This document shows positions 32,551 to 45,164 of a DNA stretch of 64,000 bases, piece by piece. The stretch comes from Diphasiastrum complanatum (Eukaryota; Streptophyta; Lycopodiopsida; Lycopodiales; Lycopodiaceae), in contig CM055102.1 of the NCBI GenBank assembly GCA_029204225.1, positions 29,411,632 through 29,475,631 of the forward strand, written 5' to 3'. The notes under the pieces were generated by a model that was given only the letters and a program-made list of their open reading frames with translations, did no database searches and had not been told where the DNA came from. Within the stretch, counting starts at the first letter, position 1. Every line of letters starts with the position of its first letter. The position numbers and the translations under genes were made by a program.

Positions 32551-33611
32551 CGCAATCCGCAGTAATTCCCCGAGGGGTAAACTAACATGGCTCGCCAGTA
32601 AACTTGTGAGCCTTTCAGTGCGTGGTCCTTGGGCTCCACCATGTGAAAAGGTGGTTCATGATGATGCAACCGATTGTTCTGATCCATGCGCAATGGTGAG
32701 CCCGTTTGTGGTTCCCGTTTGCCATCAGCAGGAGGTTCCATAGGATTATCCCTTTCTTGTTCTTTTTCCTCCGCTTGTGCTCTCTGTACCCAGTGTCGTA
32801 TCTTCTAGTATTGTCTCCTTTCTTCCCTCACATTCAGATATGGCGCTGAAGTTGAGGGTTGGTCATCAGTGATCGATGGTGGTGGTGAGGGAGCCACTTC
32901 CTTCCTCTTCTATGCCCGTGTAACGGCTAACACAGGGGCATGGAACTGTTGCCTTTCCAGTGGCATACCCTCTGGGACTATTGTCTGTTGTATTGCAATG
33001 AAGCTCAGTGGGGCACTGGTCCCAGGTCTCAATGGACAATTCTTATAGCAGTGTCCATAACCACATTCTCGACAGAAGGATGTATATTGTCCCTTGTAAG
33101 GACATTCCACAATTCTGTGTCCTTCGCCACATCCGTGGCAGCCGTAATTTCTTCCACCTTCATGCTGAGTTTGGGCTGCATAGGCCACAATATATTCACT
33201 TATGGCAGGATCCATAAATGGTTCATCCGGTCCATACCATTGCTGCTGCTTAGGTTGAGGTGGTACTAGCAATTCTGGTTCTGCTGTTGTCAAGTTTACG
33301 TGGGCCACTTGTTGATTGGCTGGCCCTGGTGGTGCAGCTAAGGCCATACGTTGTTGATGATTCGGTGCGCCGTACCTTGGTGCCGCATCTGGTACCCCTT
33401 GATGATATAGATAAGAAGTCTAATAAGGACTTCTCTTCTGTTGAACAATCCGGGGGCTAAATGGGCAAAATGCCATATTGTGCGATGTTGCGTTGCACAA
33501 ATGACAAAATCTATGTGTCAGTCTCAGATTTTGCTTTAGGACTGGGCACTCGTTTGCTGTATGGTTTTGTCTACACACTAAACACTTAGAATTTGCTTTG
33601 CACAGGAACAC
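32551..33611 (-). pseudogene. Gypsy family C gag with four zinc knuckles
   Basis: On - from 33,611: CLVCRQNHTANEC, CHLCNATSHNMAFC, then after a break (33,347 onward) CHGCGEGHRIVEC and CRECGYGHCYKNC. Four Cys/His knuckles in series with close to C-x2-C-x4-H-x4-C spacing would bind nucleic acid. The N-terminal gag is missing; the fragment is cut by the Copia LTR at about 33,612. Confidence 0.7.
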
Positions 33612-33868
33612 AGATCATGCTACACAGTAACACAGACAGAAAATCACTCTCCTCAGCAAGCTCACATAGCAACTGTATTTCTCAAAATGAAATTACACTG
33701 TACATATAGTTGTTCACTCAGGCAACCCATGCATAACCCAGCTTGCCATTGGCGGGACGTGTGTCCCATCGACTTGCCTCATGGCGAGGCCAACTGATCC
33801 TTATCCACTGATAGGACCCACAGTACAGTAACACAGTGATTCTAACTTTAATTCTAACTCTCTCCCTT
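33612..33868 (-). repeat. 3' LTR of the nearly intact Copia element
   Basis: About 255 bp between the Gypsy fragment and the Copia coding end. On - it follows the polypurine stretch AAGGGAGAGAG and starts near TTAGAATTAAAG. It contains repeated GTTACTGT words and a GC-rich middle. The exact ends are uncertain, and no matching 5' LTR is present. Confidence 0.55.
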
Positions 33869-33912
33869 AAAGTAGAGTCACTTTTTATACAGTCATATAC
33901 ATAGCTTTAAAG

Positions 33913-36900
33913 TCAACAAACTTTAAATACAGAAAGTTTTGATCTAAACTTATCAAACTTTTCTCCAGTAAGTGGCTTAGTGAAAATATCAGCTAGTTGT
34001 TCTTCTGTGCTACAATGAACAACATGAATTTCATGACTTAGCAGCCTTTCACGTATGAAGTGATATTGAATCTCAATGTGTTTAGTTCTAGCATGGAACA
34101 CTGGATTCTTTGCTAGCTGAATGCCACTCTGACTGTCGCTATGTAAAGTTGTGGGATTTTTCTGCTTCATGCCAATCTCTTCCAAGATTTGTCTCAACCA
34201 TATAGCTGCTTGTGCAGCACTACCTGCACATTGCCTTATACTCTGCTTCTGTGGTGGAAAGAGCAATTGTACTTTGCTTCTTACTAGACCAGGAAAAGCA
34301 ATTACCACAAAACTGGAATATATATCCTGTGGTGGATCTACAATCATCATAGTCACCTCCCCAGTCCGCATCCACATAGCCACACAACTCAGGTAAACCA
34401 TCTTGCTTCTTGTAAATCAAGCCATACTCTGAAGTGCCTTTCACATAACGCAAAATGCGTTTAGCTGCTTTCCAATGCGTTTCTATAGGTGCTGCCATAA
34501 ACTGACTTACAATGCCAACAACATAGCATATATCTGGTGTAGTTGTGGTAAGGTAAATCAAGCTCCCTACTAACTGTCTATATAGCATAGCATCAAATGA
34601 CTGTGATTCATCAAGCTTAGAAAGCTTTTTACCTGGTTCAATAGGAGTGTTTATTGGTTTGCAATCCTGCAACCTAAACCTGTGTAGTAACTCTTTGACA
34701 TATTTCACTTGTGTTAAACCCACTTCATGTCCTTTTTGCCACACTTCTACTCCAAGGCAGTAATGCATCAGGCTGAGATCCGTCATCTCAAATTGTTCCA
34801 TGAGGTCTTTCTTGATTATGTCTATCATCTCTTGATTATTTCTCGTAATAATCAAGTCATCAACATAAAGAGCAATCAAAGCAACCATACCATCAAAGCA
34901 TAAGACATATAGATTTGGATCAGAATGTGTTCTCACCATCCCCTTTGAATGAAAGTAGGCATCAATCCTGCTATACCACGCACGTGGTGCTTGTTTAAGA
35001 CCATAAAGCGCTTTCTTCAAGCGACATACTTTATTTTCCTGTCCTTCTGTTACAAAGCCTTCAAGTTGATCCATGAACACTTCTTCTTCTAACTCACCAT
35101 TTAGAAAAGCAGATTTCACATCCATCTGATGCAAAGGCCAACCAAAACGTGAAGCTAAAGCAATAAGTAGACGTAGAGTACTCCACTTACACACTGGCGC
35201 AAAGGTCTCCTCATAGTCAATGCCTTTATTTTGTGCGTACCCTTTGATTACCAATCTTGCTTTGTGCTTTGCTATGCTTCCATCTGCATGGTACTTAGTT
35301 CTATATACCCATTTGCAACCAATGGGTTTCTTGCCAACTGGTGGTTCTACTAAGTCCCATGTGCTATGCTTAGCAATTGACTCCATCTCCTCTCCCATGG
35401 CCTTGATCCAAATGTCATCATCCTTCGCTTCACCATAAGTCGAAGGTTCTTTGCTTTGAATAATGCTGGATAACAGAGCATAATTTGCTTCATACCTTTC
35501 AGGTAGTATCTTCTCTCTTGTTGATCTTCGTAGCTCTCCCTGGTTAGATGATCTTGGAAAGTCATCTATATCGCGGCTCTCCATCAATCTCTCAAACCAC
35601 TTAGGGAGCTTTCTGTCAAGTGATCGGCTTCCTGGTGAAAATGTATCCCACCGTACATCCTTCTCCTTGCGTTTGCCACCTGCAATTTCAATCCTTCTTG
35701 CACCAAAAGGTTTGTCCCTACATCTCCAACCTGTTTCTTGAGGTTGAGTAGTAGTATCCTGAGATGTATACTCATGTTCATCACTCGGAAGGTCAATGAA
35801 TGGATCATCATCAGGTGGTATCCTCACTATGCCATTTTTCCTACTGGATGTGTCTATCTTCTAAGCATCTTCGTCTTCATACATCTTGGATTCATCAAAG
35901 ATAACATCTCAGCTTATATGGATTTTGTTTTCGACTGGATCAAAACATCTATAGCCTTTCACGCGATCATCGTATCCTAGGAATATGCACTTGATAGCTT
36001 TTACATCAAGTTTATGTCTTTCTTCCTTAGGAATATGTACAAAGGCCTTACATCCAAAGATTCGCAAGTGGTTCACCTTTGGATTCTTCTTTGTGAATGC
36101 TTCCTCAGGTGTAATTTTTGGTATGGCAATGGTAGGACTTCTATTTTGAAGATAGACTGCCGTGCTACATGCTTCTGACCAAAAATCTTTTGGTAATTTC
36201 ATCTCAGCTAGCATAGATCTAGCACTTTCCACAATCGTACAATTTTTGCGCTCAGCTACACCATTGAGAGCAGGAGTATGAGCTTGCGTAAATTGTCTTT
36301 TAATCTCACATTGATCACAAAGATCATTGAAGTCATTAGACTTATACTCACCTCCACTATCTGATCTTAGGACTTTGATCTTCTTACCTGTCTGATTTTC
36401 GACCAAGTTTTTAAAGTTCTTGAAGTTATCAAAAGCATCTGATTTCTTCTTCAAGAAGTAGATCCACGTCTTACGTGACATATCATCAATAAAGGTCATG
36501 AAATAGAAGGCTTTTCCTAAGGACATGGTCCTCATGGGCCTGCATAAATCTGTGTGGATTAAATCCAGGATGTTCTTTGCTCTTGCAACACCCCCTTTAT
36601 TGAACTTCTCTCGATGCTGCTTCCCATATATACAAGATTCGCACATCGATTTCAAGTGATCTTCTATTGTAGGCAGTCCTGTTACCATCTCCGATTTTCT
36701 CATCAAACTGAGGCTTCCCAAGATCAAGTGACCAAGCCTCCTGTGCCAGAACTCAGTTTGCGAAGGAACAGTTGACACAAGTCCATGTTGCCCCTTGATT
36801 GTGGCATTCAACCTGTACAATTTTGTATTGGGCTCTCTTACTCCATTCGCAATAACTTTGAACTTTTGGTTCGCATCCTTCACAAAGCAACGATCATGGG

Positions 36901-37897
36901 CGAATTCTACTTTCAACTTTTGATCAGTAATGACTCCAATAGAAAGTAGATTTTTCTTCAAACCTGGTACGTAAAGTACCTCCCTGATCATCCTGCTTTT
37001 GCCGTCAGGCAGTTGGATTGAAACTGTGCCTATCCCCTTGATCATGCACACCTCACCATTTGCTTGTGAAACAGATGTTCCATTATCCAACGCCTTCAAA
37101 CTACTGAACCAGTTCTTGTTACCTGTCATGTGTCTTGTGGCTCCTGAGTCAATATACCATGCTTGATCATCTTGATTAGATGACAATGCAGATATGAAGA
37201 TGCTAGAGTCTTCAATCTCACCTTCATCGACAAGGTTACCCGCTTGTTTTGGTTTTCCCTTGCCTTGTTCCGCCAGGAATTTGCGACATTCACTCTTCCA
37301 GTGGCCCTTTTTACCACAATGGAAACACTTGCCTTTCTTCTTAGTTTTGCTGGAAGATCCCTCATCCTCCTGAGACTTGGCAAATTGCTGTTTAGTCTTC
37401 TTCTTGCCCTTGACCTTGCCTTGTTTTTGGCGTGTCGCAAGTGCCTGATCATCAGTATTTTGACGTCTAGCTTTCACCATTTCTCGTCGTTGCTCTTCCT
37501 GCATCAAGATTCATGTGAGCTCGTCAAAGGTTGGCAATCTTTCTCTTGATGTTATTCCGCTCACAAACATCTGATAGGGTCCTGCAATGCCGCATAATGC
37601 ATTATGCACTAGCTCCACATCACGTATGCGTTCTCCAATAGAATGCAGTTCATCTCTCATTGCCTTGATTCTGGTCATGTATGTCTGAATGTGCTATCCT
37701 TGCTCCATGCGGACACTATTCAACTTTGACTTCAAAAACATGATTCTTGACGGATTTGACGTCTCGAACTGCTCCTTTAGCACATCCCATGCCTGTCTGG
37801 GTGTAATAGCATCACAAATGTGGGTAATGATGTGATCCTTCACTGACAAGTTAATGAAGGTCAAAGCTTTCCTCATCTTTTTGTCGAACACTGAGTC
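33913..37897 (-). pseudogene. Nearly intact Copia polyprotein (gag-protease-integrase-RT-RNase H)
   Basis: On -. Gag starts within the frame at 37,891 (VKDHIITHICDAITPRQAW; two TGA/TAG stops before 37,507). The CCHC knuckle CFHCGKKGHWKSEC is at about 37,286-37,327. Protease WYIDSGATRHM is near 37,160, gag-pre-integrase FWHRRLGHLILGSLS, and integrase has HTDLCRPM, RSDSGGEY and NGVAERKN (D, D, E present). Reverse transcriptase has YRTKYHADGSIAKHKARLV and YVDDL near 34,860; RNase H has SDSQSGIQLAKNPVFHARTK. Breaks are one stop near 35,845 and a frameshift near 34,225. The 5' end is missing at the junction with a Gypsy LTR at 37,898. Confidence 0.85.
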
Positions 37898-37898
37898 C

Positions 37899-38130
37899 TA
37901 TGCATGGACCAACTATTCATAGAATTGCTATTGATAACTCTACACATGCATACACTGTCTCATACCTTGTCTAAACTCCATTTAGTGTGTTCTGGGCCTC
38001 ACAAGGATATTAGTTACTTTCGGGTCACGTCCAGTATGATGTGGCATAACTAACAGCTTGTTTCATTGGAGTACCGTGTATCCAAGACTAGGAGTATATT
38101 GTATCCTATGTACTGGTCATGGACATAACA
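37899..38130 (-). repeat. 3' LTR fragment of Gypsy family B, copy 2
   Basis: On - starts TGTTATGTCCATG at 38,130, after a polypurine-like AATTTAAGGAGGGAAG. It matches the LTR at 11,022-11,489 and is cut at 37,899 by the Copia gag. Confidence 0.7.
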
Positions 38131-38187
38131 TTCTTCCCTCCTTAAATTGTTTCTATCCTTAGAAACTAAAGTTCAGGAAATTCTTCT

Positions 38188-39467
38188 TTATGCTATCAAC
38201 TCTCTTCCACGAATCATCATCCTCAGTACGACCTTCCACCGAGTTAAGCACTCAGAGATAGAACGATTTCTCAATTGTTTATCTCTGGTTCTGAGCACTA
38301 TCTCAAGTTCCAAAGGTACACTAAGCGAGAAATCTTCCAAATGGGATAAATCCTCATCCGATCCAACTGTATCACCATCATGTAAACTTAGTTTCAAACG
38401 ACTTACATGAAACACTGGGTGTGCAGTCGATTTTCCTTGAAGATCGAGTTCATACGCCAAAGAACCAATTCTACGTACAATCCTGAAAGGTCTACAATCA
38501 CAGGTAGGCAGCTTATAATGCTTCCTTGTACGTAACATCTTAGAATCTTTTGGAATCCTAAGATATACCCAGTCATCAACTTTAAAATCTCTTGGAGATA
38601 TCTTAAGATCGGTATAGTGTTTAGCTCTATCTTGAGCACTTCGGATACTATCCTTAGCCACTTGCAACATTTCTTGCATATCATGCAAAAAATCAGCAAC
38701 CTTCTAGATCTTAACAGACTTCGTCTCAACATTTACTGGAGATCTAGGTTGAAGACTGTACATAAGCATAAAAGGACTGTAACCTGTAGCATAATGTTTT
38801 CTACTATTATATGCAAACTCAACCAGTGGGAGATAATCTTCCCAAGGTTGCTTGTGAGAAACATACATCCTCAAAATATCTTTTATAGTTTGATTAGTCC
38901 TTTTGTCTGGCCATCTGATTCAGGATAATCAGAAGAACTTAAACTCAAAGACATTTCAAGTTTATGGAATATTGTTGACCAAAAGTGACCTGTGAACTTA
39001 GGATCTCTATCACTAACAATGTCACTTGGCATACCATACAACCAAAATAATCTTTCAACAAAGATCTGGGCTAAATTAGAAGCCTTTATAGTTGACTTGA
39101 CTGGTATGAATGCAACTAACTTAGTTAACCGATCCACTACAACCCAAATAGAATCATTTTGCCGTTGGGTCTTTGGAAGTCCAACTACAAAATCCATAGA
39201 TATGCTTTCCCATTTCTTATCTGGGATATCTAACAGATGCAACAAACCACCAGCCTTATGGCGTTCAGCCTTTGCTAGTTGACAGGGCTTGCATCTAATA
39301 ACATATGACTCGACATATGGCTTGAGATTTGACCAATAAAAACAAAATCTTCTGTTTGAGCTCATCATCCCTAGGTACAGAAACTTTTCCATTCCGAAAT
39401 AGTAATCCATCTCGAATGGTGAACTGTTTCACAATCTTCTTATCTTTATTAGTTAGTTGAGTCAAAA
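38188..39467 (-). pseudogene. Gypsy family B integrase
   Basis: On -: KPCQLAKAERHKAGGLLH, SISMDFVVGLPKTQ, WVVVDRLTKLVAFIPVK, then YGMPSDIVSDRDPKFTGHFW and SSDYPESDGQTKGL (D, D present; the expected E position follows GQT). The C-terminal chromodomain-adjacent part (DDWVYLRIPKDSK, ISPRDFKVDDWVYL) runs to about 38,200. Several frameshifts. The N-terminal side is cut by a + Copia at about 39,468. Confidence 0.78.
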
Positions 39468-41640
39468 AGAGTTTGCTTTATGTTGGTATAATGGCAAATC
39501 AACATCTTAAGATTGAATTTGTCAAGGATGGATGCCTTATGAGGGATATAAACCACAACCATAAAGTGGTGGCAAAAGGTTATAGAGATAGTAATTGTGG
39601 CCTTTATAAATTGGATGCTGCAAAACCAAGAGAATATGGTTTGGCTATCTCAACAACATCTCAATCTGAGTTGTGGCACAGAAGACTTGGTCATTTGAAC
39701 TATGGGAGCTTGAGATTGATGGCAAAGCTGAAGATGGTAATAGGGTTACCAACATTGCAGGATGATCATCATGCAATATGTGAAGGATGCGTCATGGGAA
39801 AGCATCACAGGGAGACATTCAAGAAAGGTGGAGCTGTAAGAAGAGTGGCAAAGGGCAATGGAAGAGGAGATAGAATCCATCCACGGGCATGATACATGGG
39901 ATTTGGTTGATCTAACACTTGGAAAGAAACCCATTGACAACAAATGGGTGTTTAGAACAAAGTTTCATGCGGATGGCACGATAGCAAAGCATAAGGCACA
40001 CCTAGTAGTGAAGGGTTATGAGCAAAGCAAAGGAGTTGACTATGAAGAGACATTTGCTCCAGTGGCTAAGTGGATTACGCTATGCCTTATCTTTGCCTTA
40101 GCATATCATTGTGGGTGGAAGATCCATCAAATGGATGTGAAGTTCGTATTTTTGAATGGTGACTTAGAGGAAGAAGTTTACATGGTCCAACCACAGGGCT
40201 TCATGGCAAAAGGGCAAGAACAGAAGGTATGTAAACTGCACAAAGCACTTTATGGCCTTAAGCAATCGCCACGCACATGGTATTGACGCATTGACAATTA
40301 CTTTCTTTCTCATGGGTTTGTAAGAACAAATTTAGATCCAAACCTTTATGTTCTTATAAATGATGATAGCATTGCCTTGATTGTACTTTATGTTGATGAC
40401 ATCATTATCACGGGCAATGATGAGAACCTCACTCGTTCTATCAAAGCCAACTTATGCAAGCAGTTTGAGATGACAGATTTAGATCTTATGCACTATTGCT
40501 TGGGTGTCAAAGTATGGAAAACTGGCAGTGATTTCAGGTTATGTCAAAACAAGTGTATGGGTGAGATATTGGAGAGATTTCACATGACAGAGTGCAAACC
40601 TTCCATCAACCCTTGCGAAGCTGGTAAGAAACTATCTCGTATTGATGATAGTGCACGTGTTGACGCTACTCTATTTTGTCATCTAGTTGGGAGTTTGATA
40701 TATCTTACAACTACATGTCCTGATATCTGCTATGCTGTAAGTTTGATTAGCCAATTCATGTCATCACCCACTATGGATCATTGGAAAGCTAAAAAAAAGA
40801 TTTTGAGGTATGTAAAAGGTACAACTAACCTTGGCCTAATCTACAAAAGACAAAGTGTTTTACCTAAGTTGCAGGTTATGTTGATGTTGATTGGGCAGGG
40901 CAGATACTATTTCTCTTTCTTCTACAGAAGCCGAATAGAAAGCGTTGAGTTCTGCTACCCAGGAAACTGTTTGGCTACGTAAGTTGTTATGTGAGATTGG
41001 CATGAAGCAGATAAATCCTACTATTATTTTCTATGACAGTCAAAGTGGAATACAATTGGCTAAGAATCCTATCTTTCACGCAAGGACAAAACATATTGAG
41101 GTAAAATATCACTTTGTGTGTGAGAAGTTACAATCTGAAGATATAAGTATTGTACATTGTTCTACGTTATTACAAGTTGCTGATATATTTACGAAAGCTT
41201 TAAGTAGAGAAAAGTTTGAGACTTTTAGAACCAAACTTGGCTTAGATCTGGTTATGTAAAAAGCCTTTACTTGTAATACTATCATGGAGGTATGTTCCAT
41301 GAATAGAGTAAACTCTAAAATAAAGAGAGATGTTGATCATTGAGGGAGAGAGTTGAAATAGCAATGATCGACTTATACAGTGCTTTCTTATTTCGACGAC
41401 ACCACGTGTGCTTAGTTCTAGAGTTATCGAGCCGTCTTTCTTTTACAAGCCCTTTGAGTGCTTTTAAGCAACTTATCTTTGTACTTACTTATTAGTTGAA
41501 TTACAGTTTGTGGAGAGCAATTCTGTTGTCTTGTCTTGTTGCACTTGACGTTGTGCTGTGGTAATTGATCCAGTCGGGTGTTTAAACTGTGTTTTCTTAA
41601 CTAAACTTCCTCAAATATGGACGAAATAAATCATTCATCA
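39468..41640 (+). mobile_element. Copia element inserted in Gypsy family B, internally deleted
   Basis: On +: protease end LLYVGIMANQHLKIEFVKDG, gag-pre-integrase ELWHRRLGHLNYGSLRL and CEGCVMGKHHRETFKKGG. A deletion at about 39,840 removes nearly all integrase. Reverse transcriptase follows (KPIDNKWVFRTKFHADGTIA; YVDDIIITG near 40,390; stop at 40,284), then RNase H (YDSQSGIQLAKNPIFHARTK) to 41,259, and a 3' LTR region from about 41,345. The 5' part is missing. Related to the 34-38 kb Copia. Confidence 0.78.
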
Positions 41641-42610
41641 TTTGCTGGAACGTTGTTGGAGTATTCGTTAATCCAAATGGCAACACTAGAAATTCATAAT
41701 GACCAAATCTAGAACAAAATCTTGTCTTTTGAACATCTTCCTACTTAATTCTTGGTTGATGGTACCCTATCCTGAGATCTATCTTGGTGAAATACCATGC
41801 TCCACCCAAGCAATCTACAAGGTCATCCATCCTAAGTAATGGATATTTATTCTTTATAGTCACTTTATTAAGCCCCTTGTAATTCACACACATCCAGAAA
41901 CCTCCATCTTTCTTCGCTTTAAGAAGAACAGGAGCGCCCCATGGTGATTTACTAGGTTGTATATGTCACATCCTTAGATAGTTTTCTATTTGATTTGAAA
42001 TTTTTGTCTCCTCTTTCTGAGAGAACTTATAAGGTTGTCTAGAAACAGGTTGACTTCCTAGAATTAGCTCAATTCTGTGGTCTACTGACTTAGATGGTGG
42101 TAAACCATGAGGTAATTCAGATGGAAAAACATCCCTAAATTCATTTGTGATCTGTTCTTTCACTGCTTGTTCTTTTACTGAGTTAAGAATTGCTGAGAAT
42201 TCACAACCATTTAGATTCATTTCAAGAACATTCATAACTGAAATAGCATAAATTGAAAAAACTTCATACTCAGAATAATCCAATGTTTCCATTTCATTAA
42301 CTATAGAAATCTGATCCAACGGACGTACAAAATTACTGCCAAATAATATAACTACCTTATCACCCTCCTTGAAAGTGAGAACATGCTTCTCAAAATCAAT
42401 TAACAGAGAAGGCGATTTACTAAATAACCATTTGCAGCCTAACATTAAATCAGTACGAGCTAGGTCTAAAACATGAAAATTAACTAATTCCGTGTGTCCT
42501 TGCATCAAAACTGGGAGCTTCGGAACTTTTACGTTCCAAGTTTCCAACTCTGCTCCTGAAGCTAGATAAACTTTATATCTATGATTGCTGGCTTCAATTT
42601 CCAAGCTGAG
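41641..42610 (-). pseudogene. Gypsy family B protease end and reverse transcriptase start
   Basis: On -: LASGAELETWNVKVPKLPV, NFHVLDLARTDLMLGCKWL, SELPHGLPPSKSVDHRIEL, then reverse transcriptase words [19 protein letters not shown] and [20 protein letters not shown], and [16 protein letters not shown] just before the + Copia. The polymerase active site and RNase H are lost between this and the integrase at 39.4 kb. Confidence 0.78.
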
Positions 42611-43735
42611 TTTCTACACCAGATGAGAATTAATAAAATAATGAGTTGAACCATTGTCCAATAAAATACTCACTTCTTGATCTTTAACTGTGCCAATTAA
42701 ACGAAAAAGTTCATTAGACAAGAAAGAAGTAGTACTAAAAGAACATTCATACTCACAATCAGTCCGATTAATTTTCAAAGTCTTACCATTGCCTCCTGGG
42801 ATTTCAATTATGTGAGCAGACACTTTCTTCCTTTCTGGACAAAATTCATATGTCCAGGATTCTTACAGATGAAACATAAGTTCTCTTTCTTAGCCTTTTG
42901 CCGGGACGTAGATTTCTTGAATCTCTTTCTCTTCGGCTTCCTGGATTCCGATGCTGCTTGATCTAATTCGTCAAAATATTTTGCTTGGTCTAGACTGCGC
43001 TTCTTACCCTTCTTGGTTTGTAAAGTGGTTGGAATTTGCGCAAACTACTTCTTGGATGCCACCACTGTGGAATCATATGCTTTCGCAATCCGAAACACAT
43101 CCTCGAGGTTTTGAAGCACATTTTGCCTGCATTCGTTCTGATAGTCGGCTGGCAAACCTACGACAAACTGCCAAAGTGCCAACTTCACATTGAATGATGG
43201 AACCCTATTCCATAGGTCCATGAATTCCTGGATATAAGAGTCTAAACTCTTTGTACCCATCTTTTAGTTCACAAACTTCAGGTAGTAGTCCACGTCATCA
43301 GCTACTACGAAAGCTTTCTTGAAAACTTTCGCAAACGTCTCCCAAGTAGTTGGCTTCACCGGTAAATCTCGTCACCACGATGACGCTTTGTCGCGTAAGA
43401 ACAGCACGACACTTTCAATTTTCTTCTCATCAAGAACACCGTGCAGATTGAAGTAACTACTCCACTTGGCCAGCTAGTCCTCGACGACCTCAGGTTTCTT
43501 CTCCTTCTTCTCGCCCGCATAAACCTCCGGTTGAAAACCGAGATTGGGTGAAGACATCAATTTGACTTGATTCAACAGAACCTCCATTTGTCGATCTCTC
43601 ATCTGATTACGATTATTCATATCATTGAGTGCCGTACTCAACTGCTGACAAATCACCATATAAGATGGCACACCTGGATTTGTAGCTTGATTTGAAGTTT
43701 CCTCGGCCATCTCGTTATATCTATCCTGGAAATAA
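42611..43735 (-). pseudogene. Gypsy family B gag and protease start, copy 2
   Basis: On - from 43,710: MAEETSNQATNPGVPSYM, ICQQLSTALNDMNNRNQM, LAKWSSYFNLHGVLDEKKIE, YIQEFMDLWNRVPSFNVKLA, ENLCFICKNPGHM (knuckle broken by a small deletion) and KDQEVSILLDNGSTHYFIN (protease-like DNGST). Stops at 43,475, 43,372 and 43,262. More complete than the 9.7-10.3 kb copy and useful for reading it. Confidence 0.8.
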
Positions 43736-45164
43736 CTAAATTTAGTTAATATCAGATTAACTCATAGTGAATTATTATTGACCAAAAACTGACTGAAATT
43801 AACTCAGTATGGTCAAATCACTATTTTTAGTCAATTTTATAGATATTACAAGAAACTGGAAAAAAACTAAAAATTTCGAGTTTTCGCAATTTTAATTTTT
43901 TTTAAATTTTACGTTTTCTAAAAATTCATAAAAAAATCACTATCAATTATTAAGCAATCGAAATCGAAAATTTGATTCACTATTCGATTCTTAATTTTAC
44001 TCTGTGAATGTCTCTCAGGCATGCAAGACATGCGACATTAGACTGATTTTTTACTTTGCGGAATTTTACGTAAAAATCCAGTTCTACGGAAATTGTTTGC
44101 TATAAATTCCAGTTTTGTATCTAACAGTCGGAGTACATGCGTATGACCACTCAAAACAGATCTAAACTACTCATGCATGTCAGAATTACTCTAAGAATCC
44201 ACATGCAGACATTCTATGCAAGCATAGTACCTCAAAATAGAAAATTGTCATGCATGCAATCAAAACAATTGAAAAATTTACCAATTTTGCACACAAAATT
44301 GCAAAACTTCAGATGATCATATCTTTGGCTACAGGACACCAAATTGGGTGCTGTAAAGCTCAGTACAGAGGGAGACCTAAACAAGACACTTGCCACATCA
44401 TCCTGCCACCTAGGATTCACACGTGCGAGCTCAAAACAGCCAATTAACCAGTCGGAGAACGCACTTTTTCTAGGCCAATATGTCTAAAAACTTGTAAACA
44501 CTCAACCAAGTCTAAAAGTGATGATCCAAACAGTCTTAAATGGTCTCAAAAAGTTCCATGAAGCCTTCATACAGATCCTATGAAGCGGTATGGGTTGAGA
44601 ACCATGAATTCTTGATTTCTAGAAGTCAAAATTGCTACAAACTTGATGGAATTGAAACATAAGCCTCTACCCATCAATTTACAGGTCTGATAGCTTGCTG
44701 GGAAGGTAAAAAGGAATACACATCCATGCTAGAAAAAATCCAAAATGATACCCTTATGGATTTAGAGAAATCCATCCCCCAAAATTCACCAAAATTGGTC
44801 AATTTTTGACTTCCTACAAATCCCATTGCTGAAATTCTTAGCTCTATCTTCTAGGACAGCTTCAAAATACTATGATTCGTCTTTTCCCAGCTTCAATTGA
44901 TGTTCAACAATCTCCTACCATCCAATTTCATGAAAAAACAAGCAAAAAAGCCAAAAGCATCTTGGGCAGTCAGCCATGCATAGCCCTATGTTTTCTATAC
45001 ATAGATTCACCTGAAATAGAGTCCTATGCATGGACCAACTCTTTATAGAATTGCTATTGATAGCTCTACACATGCATACACTATCTCATACCTTGTCTAA
45101 ACTCCATTTAGTGTGTTTTGGGCCTCACAAGGATATTAGTTACTTTTGGGTCACATCCAGTAAG
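43736..45164 (-). other. Gypsy family B leader and LTR fragment
   Basis: Non-coding leader, AT-rich, with words shared with 10.3-10.5 kb. The last part (45,003-45,164) is a piece of the family B LTR. It ends abruptly at 45,164, where + strand Gypsy family C sequence begins. Confidence 0.6.
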
